A program made the translations under genes and the position numbers. Shown here piece by piece: positions 1-6,544 of a DNA stretch of 6,711 nucleotides. The stretch comes from Bacillota bacterium (GTDB lineage: Bacteria > Bacillota > Bacilli > Calditerricolales > Calditerricolaceae). The first letter of the stretch is position 1; every line of letters starts with the position of its first letter. The stretch is taken from the NCBI GenBank assembly GCA_017577925.1, contig PKQU01000113.1:1-6711 (forward strand), given 5' to 3'. Under the pieces are notes generated by a model. The model searched no databases. It had not been told where the DNA came from and worked only from the letters and a program-made list of their open reading frames with translations.

Positions 1-1772
1 TTTTAGACCGGTACTTTTATGAGAAGCAGTCGAATGACCTGAAGCATTTGGCCGAGCAACTGGTTGCGATGGTGGTCGAAAGCCCGGACCGCCAGGACGT
101 CACCCGGCTGGCGCGGTCGGTGGTGGAAGCCCACGATACGCGGCTCGTCGTGATCGGCCTGGACAGCCAGGAGAAGCCGAAGCGTGTGCTGCTGGACGAC
201 CGGCCGCGTCGCCGCGCTTCGGTGCCGGAGGTGCCCCTGGAGGCGCTCCTGGGTCACACCGACCTGCAGGAGGTGCTGAAGGGCAAGGAAGTGGTGGTGC
301 GCGGGCGCTTTCCCGTCGTCGAGGGGGACGGCAACGCCGGGGGTGCGCCGGTTGCGCAAGAGATCGTCGCCGTCGGTGAACCGGTGCCGCTCGGCGACGG
401 GACGTATGGGGCCTTCATTCTCTACCGCACGCTGGAAGACGTGGAAAACACCATGACGCATATCCGGCGGCTCTTGCTGTACGCGGCCGGCATCTGCATC
501 GTGCTGACCACGTTCTTCGCCTTTTTCCTTTCCACGCGCATCACCGAGCCCCTACGGCTGATGAAGAAGGCGGCCGATCGCATGGCGCAGGGCGCCTTCG
601 ACGCGCGGGTACCGATCCGCACGCGTGACGAGATCGGGGATTTGGCGCGCACCTTCAACCGCCTGGCCAACCAACTGGACGAAACCATCCACGCCCTGCA
701 GCGGGAAAAGGAGCAGCTGGCCAGTATTTTGCGCAGCATGGCGGACGGCGTGATCACCGTCGACCGCGATGGGCGTGTGGTACTGACGAATCCGCCGGCC
801 GAACGCATCCTGCGCGCCTGGCAGGAAGGCGACGACGCCGCACTCCCCACGCCGCTGTTGGGTCTCTTCCAGCGCGTGATGCGCGACAAGCGCGAGCTGT
901 CCACCGATTTGCAGGTGCAAGGCCGCATCTGGTCGGTCGTGATGGCGCCGCTGTACGACCGTGATGACGTGCGTGGCGCGGTGGCCGTGCTGCGGGATAT
1001 GACCGAGGAGCGGCGTCTCGACAAGCTGCGCAAGGATTTCATTGCCAACGTCTCCCATGAGCTGCGTACGCCGCTGGCCATGCTTCAGGGCTACAGCGAG
1101 GCAATGATCGACGACATCGCGGCCACACCGGAGGAACGCAAGGAGATGGCCCGCGTCATCTATGAAGAGACGCGACGTATGGGGCGCCTGGTCAACGACC
1201 TGCTGGACCTGGCACGGATGGAGGCCGGCTCCTTCCAGCTCGACCGGCAGGAGATCGACCCGGTGCCGTGGATTGACCGCCTGCTCCGGAAATTTGCCGC
1301 CATGGCACGGGAGCAGGGCATTACCCTGAAGGCTGAGGCAGTGGGCGATATCGGACCCTTGCACGTCGATCCCGACCGGCTGGAACAGATCCTGACCAAT
1401 CTCCTCGACAACGCCTTCCGCTACACGCCGCCCGGGGGAACGGTGCTGGTGCGCCTGCGCGACGAGGGCACCGGCGTGTGGATCGATGTGGTTGACACGG
1501 GTGTGGGCATTCCGGAAGACGACCTGCCCTTTATTTTCGAGCGCTTCTACAAGGCGGACAAGGCGCGCACGCGGGGGCAGGCGGGTACCGGATTGGGCCT
1601 GGCCATCGTCAAGAACCTGGTGGACGCCCATGGCGGGTCGATTACCGTCAGCAGCAAGGTGGGCGAGGGGACCCGTTTCACCATGTTTTTCCCGCGCACG
1701 GGCAGCGGTGAGGAGGATGGGCAAGAGCCTAAAACGCGTCCCTCCCGTGACACGGGCCGAGGGCCTGCATAA
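1..1772 (+). CDS. resE: Sensor histidine kinase, ResE-like (5' end missing)
   Basis: Membrane-bound two-component sensor kinase. ResE pairs with response regulator ResD and controls respiration and low-oxygen genes in Bacillus. The reading frame is open from base 3, so the true start and the first membrane helix lie outside the window, and the TTG at 48 is not the start. There are 589 visible residues. In order they show the end of an extracytoplasmic sensor domain (to about 155), a membrane helix (about 156-177), HAMP (about 178-231), PAS (about 238-340), HisKA with phospho-acceptor His352 in FIANVSHELRTPL, and HATPase_c (about 453-564). The ATPase has an N box (LLDNAFRYTP), G1 (DTGVGIP), F box (FERFYKAD) and G2 (GTGLGLAI). 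The stretch MLQGYSEAMIDDIA after the H box and the following RMGRLVNDLLDLARMEAG are typical of ResE rather than WalK or PhoR. A charged tail of about 25 residues follows the ATPase. resD and resABC would be expected just upstream, unseen. Kinase call is certain; the ResE assignment is strong but rests on recalled family motifs. Confidence 0.85.
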   Translation, partial: LDRYFYEKQSNDLKHLAEQLVAMVVESPDRQDVTRLARSVVEAHDTRLVVIGLDSQEKPKRVLLDDRPRRRASVPEVPLEALLGHTDLQEVLKGKEVVVRGRFPVVEGDGNAGGAPVAQEIVAVGEPVPLGDGTYGAFILYRTLEDVENTMTHIRRLLLYAAGICIVLTTFFAFFLSTRITEPLRLMKKAADRMAQGAFDARVPIRTRDEIGDLARTFNRLANQLDETIHALQREKEQLASILRSMADGVITVDRDGRVVLTNPPAERILRAWQEGDDAALPTPLLGLFQRVMRDKRELSTDLQVQGRIWSVVMAPLYDRDDVRGAVAVLRDMTEERRLDKLRKDFIANVSHELRTPLAMLQGYSEAMIDDIAATPEERKEMARVIYEETRRMGRLVNDLLDLARMEAGSFQLDRQEIDPVPWIDRLLRKFAAMAREQGITLKAEAVGDIGPLHVDPDRLEQILTNLLDNAFRYTPPGGTVLVRLRDEGTGVWIDVVDTGVGIPEDDLPFIFERFYKADKARTRGQAGTGLGLAIVKNLVDAHGGSITVSSKVGEGTRFTMFFPRTGSGEEDGQEPKTRPSRDTGRGPA

Positions 1773-1776
1773 GGTA
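1750..1776 (+). promoter_or_regulatory. Candidate sigma-K promoter for the coat-like gene
   Basis: CATAAGGTA at 1768-1776 matches the late mother-cell sigma-K -10 consensus CATAnnnTA at every fixed position. An AC dinucleotide at 1750-1751 lies 16 bases upstream, the usual spacing of the short -35 element. The site overlaps the stop codon of the kinase gene and would start RNA near 1783, about 30 bases before the start of the next gene. The element is short, so a chance match is possible. Its position in front of a coat-like protein is what makes it credible. Confidence 0.4.
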
Positions 1777-1813
1777 GAAGTGTCGTAGGCCAATTACCAC
1801 GGGAGGGACCAGG

Positions 1814-2173
1814 ATGGAAGCCAAGCGGGATCGACACGAGCACGACAGGGTGTCGGCGGCAGAACCGTCGCACCATCATCCTATGGACGGTGCGCCCATG
1901 TATCCAACCGACCACCGTTGGGACGATGCCCCCAGCGCGCATGCCGGTTCGCCATGCACGCGAGACGATTCGCATTACGGGGGGGCGATGATGCCCTACG
2001 GCGCGCCGATGCCCTACGGGGGCTATGACGCGGGAACTCCGGGGTACATGGGCATGCCCCATCCGCAGGAAATGTGCGCCTATTACCGCTGTATGCGTGC
2101 CTATTACGAGTGCCTGATGGCCTACCACCGTTACATGATGATGATGCGGGACCTGGAAGGCAGCCACCGGTAG
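1814..2173 (+). CDS. Small His/Tyr/Met-rich protein with heptad repeats, probably a spore coat protein
   Basis: I do not recognise a named family. The 119 residues include about 15 Met, 12 Tyr, 11 His and 4 Cys. The N-terminal part (1-55) is polar and His/Asp-rich with an HHH cluster at 20-22. The middle (about 59-82) is Gly/Pro/Tyr/Met-rich with MPYGAP followed by MPYGGY. The C-terminal part carries three tandem seven-residue units, AYYRCMR (89-95), AYYECLM (96-102) and AYHRYMM (103-109). There is no signal peptide or membrane helix. Such composition is common in small spore coat and crust proteins of Bacillales, where Tyr and Cys can cross-link. Metal binding by His/Met/Cys is an alternative. 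The start ATG has GGGAGGG at 1801-1807, six bases away. It is 41 bases after the kinase with no terminator between, so read-through is possible, but a sigma-K-like promoter lies just upstream. The gene is well supported; the coat role is inferred from composition and promoter. Confidence 0.75.
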   Translation: MEAKRDRHEHDRVSAAEPSHHHPMDGAPMYPTDHRWDDAPSAHAGSPCTRDDSHYGGAMMPYGAPMPYGGYDAGTPGYMGMPHPQEMCAYYRCMRAYYECLMAYHRYMMMMRDLEGSHR

Positions 2174-2183
2174 GGGCAGCGAA

Positions 2184-2212
2184 AACGGGGAGCCGAAGCG
2201 GGGCTCCCCGTT
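2184..2212. terminator. Hairpin terminator between convergent genes
   Basis: A perfect 11-bp inverted repeat (2184-2194 with 2202-2212) encloses a 7-base loop. It lies between the stop of the coat-like gene (2173) and the stop of serA (2222). On the - strand the stem is followed by TTTTC (from AAAA at 2182-2185), so it is a good terminator for serA. On the + strand the stem ends in TT but the tail is then GGTGTTTCC, so termination of the coat-like transcript is likely weaker. It probably serves both directions. Confidence 0.85.
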
Positions 2213-2221
2213 GGTGTTTCC

Positions 2222-3805
2222 TTACCATTCCATTTCCATCACGCTGCGGATCTCGTCCAGCTCGCCGAGGGTGTCGAGGACGTCGGGGGAAGCGGGCTTG
2301 TCCACGGTGAGGATCATCATCGCGTGTCCACCGACGTCACGGCGGCTGACCTGCATCGTGGCGATGTTGATTCCGTGCTGGCCGAGGACGGTCCCCACGC
2401 GGCCGATGACCCCGGGCCGGTCGTAGTGGCGGATGAGGATGAGGTGGCCTTCCGGGGCCACGTCTACGGAGTAGCCGTCGATCTTGACGATCCGCGGGCC
2501 GAAGCCGTTGAGCAACGTGCCCGATGCCCGGCGCGTTTCCTGGGCCGAGGCGATTTCCACTGTGATCAGGTTGGTGAAGGCGCTCGGCTGGTTGGACTTT
2601 TGCTCGGTGACGCGGATGTCGCGCTCCCTGGCCAGGTGTGGGGCATTGATGAAGTTGACCGTCGCGCCCAGGTGGTAGGACAGCACGCCCTTCAGGACGG
2701 ATCGCGTCAGGAAACTGGTATCCGTCTCCGTCAGCTCGCCGGAGTAGGTGACCGTGATCGTCCGCGGCGCGCCGACCAGCGTGTGGGCGACAAGCCGGCC
2801 CAGCTTTTCGCACAGCCCGTAGTAGGGCTCCACCTTCTTCATTACGTGTGCCGGGATGGACGGCAGGTTGACGGCGTTCTTAAACGGCTCACCGCGCAGG
2901 ATGTGCAGCACCTCTTCGCACACGTCGAGGGCCACGTTTTCCTGGGCTTCCACGGTGGAGGCCCCCAGGTGCGGGGTAACGATCACCTGCGGCAGGTCCA
3001 CGAGAGGATTGTCCTTCGGCGGTTCCTCCTCAAACACGTCGAGGGCGGCACCGGCCACCTTGCCCGCGCGGATCGCCTCATACAGGGCAGCCTCGTCGAT
3101 GATCCCGCCGCGGGCGCAGTTGAGGATGCGCACGCCGTCCTTCATCTTGCGGAAGGCGTCGCGCCCGATGAGGTGGCGCGTCTCCTTCGTCAGGGGCGTG
3201 TGCACGGTGAGGAAGTCGGCTTCGGCAAAGAGGGTGTCGAGGTCGGCCATCTCCACGCCCAGCTTGGCGGCACGCTCCTCGGTCAAGTACGGGTCGTAGG
3301 CCACCACGCGCATGTGGAAGGCCTTGGCCCGCTTGGCCACCTCCGACCCGATGCGCCCCAGGCCGACGATGCCGAGGGTTTTACCGGCCAGCTCGACGCC
3401 GACGAAGGACTTGCGGTCCCAGGTGCCCGCTTTGAGCGCGGCGCAGGCCTGGGGAATGTGCCGGGCGAGGGCCATCAGCATGGCGAAGGTGTGTTCGGCG
3501 GTGGAGATCGTGTTGCCGTCGGGCGCGTTGACGACGACGATTCCCTTGCGTGTGGCGGCCAGGAGGTCGATGTTGTCCACGCCGACGCCGGCACGCCCGA
3601 TCACCTTGAGCCGCTCCGCTGCGTCGATGACGGCGGCGGTCACTTTTGTCTGGCTGCGGACGAGGAGGGCGTCGTATTCGGGAATAACGCGGATGAGTTC
3701 GTCTTCCGTCAGGCCCAGACGCTGGTCTACCTCGACGCCGTCGGCCTCGAGCAGCGGCTTGATTCCCTGGTCAGACAGCGGATCCGTGATGAGCACGCGA
3801 TACAT
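2222..3805 (-). CDS. serA: D-3-phosphoglycerate dehydrogenase
   Basis: Cytosolic NAD-dependent enzyme that oxidises 3-phosphoglycerate to 3-phosphohydroxypyruvate, the first step of serine synthesis. The 527 residues match the long, type 1 form found in Bacillus and mycobacteria. The split substrate-binding domain (about 1-98 and 282-315) surrounds the nucleotide-binding domain (about 99-281). Visible are the Rossmann motif GLGRIG (148-153), Asp171 after the second strand for the NAD ribose, the catalytic Arg232 in NCARGG, the acidic partner near Glu261 (DVFEEEP), and the catalytic His279 in TPHLGAST. An allosteric substrate-binding domain (about 320-440) and a C-terminal ACT domain (about 453-527) follow, suggesting feedback control by serine. 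The start ATG at 3803-3805 has AGGAGGTG at 3816-3823, ten bases away. It overlaps the end of the upstream aminotransferase gene by 35 bases, so the two form an operon under the T-box leader. Confidence 0.97.
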   Translation of the reverse strand: MYRVLITDPLSDQGIKPLLEADGVEVDQRLGLTEDELIRVIPEYDALLVRSQTKVTAAVIDAAERLKVIGRAGVGVDNIDLLAATRKGIVVVNAPDGNTISTAEHTFAMLMALARHIPQACAALKAGTWDRKSFVGVELAGKTLGIVGLGRIGSEVAKRAKAFHMRVVAYDPYLTEERAAKLGVEMADLDTLFAEADFLTVHTPLTKETRHLIGRDAFRKMKDGVRILNCARGGIIDEAALYEAIRAGKVAGAALDVFEEEPPKDNPLVDLPQVIVTPHLGASTVEAQENVALDVCEEVLHILRGEPFKNAVNLPSIPAHVMKKVEPYYGLCEKLGRLVAHTLVGAPRTITVTYSGELTETDTSFLTRSVLKGVLSYHLGATVNFINAPHLARERDIRVTEQKSNQPSAFTNLITVEIASAQETRRASGTLLNGFGPRIVKIDGYSVDVAPEGHLILIRHYDRPGVIGRVGTVLGQHGINIATMQVSRRDVGGHAMMILTVDKPASPDVLDTLGELDEIRSVMEMEW

Positions 3806-4952
3806 GGTTCACGTACACCTCCTGGGCTGCTTGTACCCCGCTGCCAAGGGCCACGGGGTAACCGACTTCGATCAGTGCGGTTTCCAGTGCGGCGATGACG
3901 GCGAGCACGTCGTAGGGCGCGCACCAGCCCATGTGGCCGATGCGGAAGATGCGCCCTTTCAGCTTCTTTTGCCCGCCGGCGAGGACGAGGCCGTGGCGTT
4001 GGCGCAGCACGGCGCGCAGCGATTCTGGATCAAGGGCGCGGCCGTCGAAGGGACCGACGGCGGTGACCGTGGGCGACGCCGCCGCGTCGTCGGCAAGGAG
4101 GGGGAGGCCTAGGGCCCGGATCGCCGCGCGCGTCATGTCGCGCAACAATGCGTGGCGGGCGATCACCTTGGGAAGGGACTCCTCCTCGATCATCGCCAGT
4201 GCTTCGCGCAGGCCAAAGAAGAGGGAGACGGCCGGCGTGTACGGGCTGGACGCGTCCTCCGCCGATTGGCGGTAGGCAAGGAGGTCGAGGTAGAAGCGCG
4301 GCGCGGGGTTCTCGGCGATGGCGTGCCATGCCCGCTCGCTGACGGCGATGAGCGCCAGGCCCGGTGGAAGCATCAGTGCCTTCTGCGATCCGGTGACGAC
4401 GATGTCGAGGCCCCACGCGTCCATGTCGCAGGGCGCCCCTCCAATGGCGCTGACACCGTCGACGATAACGAGGGCTTCGCTTTCCTCGCGCACGACGCGG
4501 GCCAGGTCGGCCACGGGGTTGAGCACACCGGTCGACGTCTCGCAGTAGGTGAGGAACACCGCCTTCGCCTTGGGGTGCTGGCGCAGGAAGGCACGCAACT
4601 GGTCGGGTCCGGCGGCTTCGCCCCAGGCGATTTCCAGACGGCGGGTGACGATGCCGTACCGCTCGCAGATGGTGGCGAAGCGATCGCCAAAGGCGCCGGT
4701 AACCACAACGATGGCCTCTTCTCCCGGCGCCACGGCGTTGACCGCCGCCGCCTCAAGGGCGGCCGTACCGCTGGCGGTCAGGACGAGCACGCGCTGGCGC
4801 GTGCCGAAAAGCGGGGGAAGCCGTTTGGTCACCTCCGCGTACAGCCGCTTGAACTCGCCGCTGCGGTGTCCGATCATCGGGGCGAGCATCGCTTGCTGGA
4901 TGCGCGGCGGAATCGGTGTGGGTCCGGGGATCCGCAAGTGGATGGCGTTCAT
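3771..4952 (-). CDS. Class V PLP aminotransferase, probable phosphoserine/serine-type transaminase
   Basis: PLP-dependent fold type I aminotransferase of the alanine-glyoxylate / serine-pyruvate group, 393 residues, cytosolic. Landmarks are PGPTP (9-13), the cofactor-phosphate loop SGTAALEA (61-68), Asp165 in VDGVSAIGG (pyridine nitrogen), the Schiff-base Lys191 in TGSQKALMLPPG, and RIGHMG (337-342) with the likely carboxylate-binding Arg. The frame is open upstream to 5195, but the start is ATG 4950-4952, because AAAGGAGG lies at 4961-4968, eight bases away, and the upstream part is the T-box leader. The family is used for several reactions (glyoxylate, ureidoglycine, serine-pyruvate). Here it sits directly before serA and under a T-box that reads serine, so conversion of 3-phosphohydroxypyruvate to phosphoserine in place of classical SerC is the best inference. 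The last 12 codons overlap serA, and the serA ribosome site lies within this gene, which suggests translational coupling. Confidence 0.93.
   Translation of the reverse strand: MNAIHLRIPGPTPIPPRIQQAMLAPMIGHRSGEFKRLYAEVTKRLPPLFGTRQRVLVLTASGTAALEAAAVNAVAPGEEAIVVVTGAFGDRFATICERYGIVTRRLEIAWGEAAGPDQLRAFLRQHPKAKAVFLTYCETSTGVLNPVADLARVVREESEALVIVDGVSAIGGAPCDMDAWGLDIVVTGSQKALMLPPGLALIAVSERAWHAIAENPAPRFYLDLLAYRQSAEDASSPYTPAVSLFFGLREALAMIEEESLPKVIARHALLRDMTRAAIRALGLPLLADDAAASPTVTAVGPFDGRALDPESLRAVLRQRHGLVLAGGQKKLKGRIFRIGHMGWCAPYDVLAVIAALETALIEVGYPVALGSGVQAAQEVYVNHVSRAHHGSAV
3816..3823 (-). promoter_or_regulatory. Ribosome binding site of serA inside the upstream gene
   Basis: On the - strand the bases read AGGAGGTG, a near-perfect anti-16S match, ten bases before the serA ATG. 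It lies within the last codons of the aminotransferase gene. It fixes the serA start and allows reinitiation after ribosomes finish the upstream gene. Confidence 0.9.
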
Positions 4953-4960
4953 GGACAGGG

Positions 4961-4968
4961 CCTCCTTT
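4961..4968 (-). promoter_or_regulatory. Ribosome binding site of the aminotransferase gene
   Basis: AAAGGAGG on the - strand, eight bases before ATG 4950-4952. It decides the start against longer in-frame options that would run through the T-box leader. It lies about 20 bases downstream of the leader terminator, so it is transcribed only when the terminator is bypassed. Confidence 0.9.
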
Positions 4969-4988
4969 GATTGTTGGGCATTGAAAAC

Positions 4989-5040
4989 AAAAAGCGCCTC
5001 CGCACCCCACACGACTGCCTGTGTGAGGGGCGAGAGGCGC
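4989..5040 (-). terminator. T-box leader terminator hairpin
   Basis: On the - strand GCGCCTC (5034-5040) pairs with GAGGCGC (4994-5000). Inside this, CCCC and CACAC pair with GTGTGGGG around a bulged T. A run of five T (4989-4993) follows directly, then GTTTTC. The left arm includes the bases needed by the antiterminator (about 5026-5034), so the two structures exclude each other, as expected for T-box attenuation. Confidence 0.9.
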
Positions 5041-5292
5041 ATTCCTCGCGGTGCCACCCTCCTTCGCCGTCCCCTCGCGGAAGACGGCCTCAGCGGGTCC
5101 AAGACCCTGTGGATAACGGCACAACCGGACAGGCCTACTGACCAGCGGCGTTCAGCCTGCCGACTCGGGAGGGCTGGACGTCGGCGCGTGAACACCGGTT
5201 CGCAGCGACCACCGGCTCTCTGCAGTTCCCGCTACCGGTCCGTCTCCGTCATCGTCGATCGTGCGTATGGAAGGTGTCAACGGGTTGGTTTG
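4989..5292 (-). promoter_or_regulatory. T-box leader (tRNA-Ser sensing) of the serine operon
   Basis: Untranslated leader that binds uncharged tRNA and lets RNA polymerase pass the terminator. The 14-base T-box AGGGTGGCACCGCG is exact at 5047-5060 (- strand). Upstream, Stem I shows the conserved AGAGAGCCGGTGGT...AACCGG hairpin (about 5191-5221). Its 3' side reads GACGTCCAGCCCTCCCGAG, which aligns with the specifier region of known leaders and places UCC (Ser) at 5176-5178 followed by A. Next come a Stem II with the S-turn parts GAAC and AGTA and arms CAGGC / GCCTG, a Stem III hairpin GGGTCTTGGACCC (about 5094-5106), then the antiterminator (about 5026-5060) and the terminator. The T-box bulge reads UGGC, which pairs with a GCCA end, that is discriminator G, as in bacterial tRNA-Ser. 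The leader class is certain; the serine specificity is well supported by two separate positions. The exact 5' end is estimated from the promoter. Confidence 0.93.
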
Positions 5293-5298
5293 TTGATA

Positions 5299-5327
5299 AC
5301 TGTAGCACGGTGCCGCCGTGGCGTCAA
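5299..5327 (-). promoter_or_regulatory. Sigma-A promoter of the serine operon
   Basis: On the - strand TTGACG (5322-5327) and TACAGT (5299-5304) are separated by exactly 17 bases. Each differs from the sigma-A consensus at one or two positions. RNA would start near 5292, about 70 bases before the Stem I AGAGAG element, the normal place for a T-box leader. Confidence 0.8.
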
Positions 5328-5518
5328 TAGGGAAAACGGGAACGATGTGAAAAGTTTACGGTACAACGTTCGGATATACCTGTTTTGGATGCGGGATTGG
5401 CTGGCGCTCGACCATGAAAGCGCTATGATTTCCGAAATAACGCCGTTTTCCCAGAAGACCCGCTTTCTTTTGCATTCGTGAACAACAACCGGTGGTTGCG
5501 GCCGCCCAACAGCTGTCG
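5328..5518. other. Non-coding gap between the DUF2935 gene and the serine promoter
   Basis: About 190 bases that are visibly less GC-rich than their surroundings. Short open frames crossing it are continuations of shadow frames without their own ribosome sites. It holds a weak hairpin near the DUF2935 stop (listed separately) and a 5-bp inverted repeat, GCGCT (5404-5408) and AGCGC (5419-5423). I see no tRNA, no clear promoter other than the one at 5299-5327, and no recognisable gene. Together with the leader it makes up the 566-base stretch without a gene. Confidence 0.6.
5480..5498 (-). terminator. Weak hairpin after the DUF2935 gene
   Basis: On the - strand CAACC (5494-5498) pairs with GGTTG (5486-5490) around an ACC loop and is followed by TTGTTC. 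The stem is only five to six pairs and the T run is broken, so this is at best an inefficient terminator. Some transcription of the DUF2935 gene could continue toward the serine leader. Confidence 0.3.
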
Positions 5519-6466
5519 TTACGTTGCCAAGACGGGTTCGAGGCGATGCAAGATGTCCAAATAGTACAGCGCTTCGCGGCGCATGTGATCGGCAATCAAC
5601 GGGGGGAAATTGGCTTGCCCGGTGGGGATGCGGCATGTTGTAAGGTCGCGGAGGGTTTTGCTTAGGTAGGCGCAAAACGCTTCGGTGGCTTTGCGGCTTT
5701 CGGTGAGCAGCTTGCGCATCCCCTGCCCGCTGCGTTCAACCTCCATGGCGAGGTGCAACAGTTCTTCGAAGGCCTTTTCAAAGGCCAGGGCCTCGCGGCG
5801 ATAGGCGTCCTGTACCTCGGGCCGGAAGGTTAGGGCCAGGTGGCCGGCGTGTTCAGCGTGGGTACGCGAGAAAAAGAGAATTTCCTCCATGGCCACGGTG
5901 TGCAAGGTGGCGGGAGTAACCCTTCCGTACAACAGCCGCGGCAGGGTTTCGGCGCGACGGTTGCCGTCGGGCAACCCGAGAACGGCGTACGTTTTCGTGC
6001 GCAGGCCCGTTTTGGAGCGTTCCAGTGTTCCCACAAACCGGTCGGCTTCACGCCGCACATGGGCGCACAGAACCGCGGGGAGGATGGCCAATGCCTTGCA
6101 GTCTTCCAACGCTTGGATGATTTCGCGTTTGAACCGGATCAGTTCATTGACGACGTGGATCGTTTGTTCCCGCAGCGCATAGAGGGCATCGGTCGGGGCA
6201 TGCGGAGAGGTGTGGATCGTCTGATCGTACAGCGCGTCTAGCCGGACGGCAAACCGGTCCGCTTCCCGAAAAAGCTCCTCCTGCGCCCGGTTGGGGTCCA
6301 GTCCCATGCGGATAAACTTGGCATGTTCGGCCATCAGGCGCGTCCACACCCGCATTTCTTCCAGCGCGGCCAACAGCCCTTCGCGGAGAATCGAAGGCTC
6401 GGGGACGGGAGGTTGGAGGAAATGCGGATCCAGCCAACGAGGGGGTATCGGGGAACGGTCGTCCAT
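5519..6466 (-). CDS. DUF2935 protein (duplicated helical bundle, possible metal binder)
   Basis: Uncharacterised protein of 315 residues, almost entirely helical, with no signal peptide or membrane helix. It is recognisable as DUF2935, a family seen in spore-forming Bacillota. Two halves resemble each other. EEMRVWTRLMAEHAKFI (36-52) matches MEEILFFSRTHAEH (193-206), and HVRREADRFV (136-145) matches HMRREALYYL (294-303). Each half thus has a Glu eleven residues before a His (E37/H48 and E195/H206) and a later HxxxE (H136/E140 and H294/E298), a pattern like ferritin- or hemerythrin-type metal sites. Metal binding is inference. The frame allows GTG at 6473-6475, but the ribosome site AAGGAG (6475-6480) overlaps that codon and lies eight bases from ATG 6464-6466, so ATG is chosen. 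The gene stands alone between the pyrophosphatase terminator and the serine promoter. Its function and regulation are unknown. Confidence 0.88.
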   Translation of the reverse strand: MDDRSPIPPRWLDPHFLQPPVPEPSILREGLLAALEEMRVWTRLMAEHAKFIRMGLDPNRAQEELFREADRFAVRLDALYDQTIHTSPHAPTDALYALREQTIHVVNELIRFKREIIQALEDCKALAILPAVLCAHVRREADRFVGTLERSKTGLRTKTYAVLGLPDGNRRAETLPRLLYGRVTPATLHTVAMEEILFFSRTHAEHAGHLALTFRPEVQDAYRREALAFEKAFEELLHLAMEVERSGQGMRKLLTESRKATEAFCAYLSKTLRDLTTCRIPTGQANFPPLIADHMRREALYYLDILHRLEPVLAT

Positions 6467-6474
6467 GACCCTCA

Positions 6475-6480
6475 CTCCTT
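6475..6480 (-). promoter_or_regulatory. Ribosome binding site that decides the DUF2935 start
   Basis: AAGGAG on the - strand. It touches the alternative GTG start (6473-6475) but is eight bases from ATG 6464-6466, the normal distance, so the shorter protein is favoured. Confidence 0.75.
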
Positions 6481-6544
6481 GTTGGGCGTTTGTCGCCGTT
6501 TACCCCTACGGTATGCGCTCCTCGTCGGCGAGGTTCTTGATGTG

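Noticed and set aside
552..1793. 413-residue open frame on the - strand opposite the kinase
   Set aside because: It is antisense to the conserved HAMP-to-ATPase region. Its His/Arg-rich translation matches no family and is the by-product of codon bias.
2324..3898. 524-residue open frame on the + strand opposite serA
   Set aside because: It is the antisense shadow of a clearly identified gene in GC-rich DNA. It has no ribosome site and no recognisable domain.
5108..5116. Perfect DnaA box (TTATCCACA on the - strand)
   Set aside because: It is a single copy within the T-box leader, with no further boxes, AT-rich unwinding region or dnaA/dnaN gene nearby, so it does not indicate an origin.
4953..5195. 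Longer N-terminus for the aminotransferase (frame open to 5195)
   Set aside because: This stretch is the T-box leader with its terminator, and a proper ribosome site precedes ATG 4950-4952. The extra residues resemble no family N-terminus.
5404..5423. Inverted repeat GCGCT/AGCGC as an operator
   Set aside because: The arms are only five bases with a ten-base gap, and it is not placed at any promoter I can identify, so it is within chance expectation.
5277..5675. 132-residue and 79-residue - strand open frames over the gap beside the DUF2935 stop
   Set aside because: They overlap the DUF2935 coding end in other frames, run into the promoter and leader, have no ribosome site and show no family resemblance.
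6481..6544. Promoter for the DUF2935 gene
   Set aside because: CATACCGT and GGGGTAAAC on the - strand recall sporulation or stress sigma -10 elements, but I found no matching -35 element at the correct distance, so no promoter is called.
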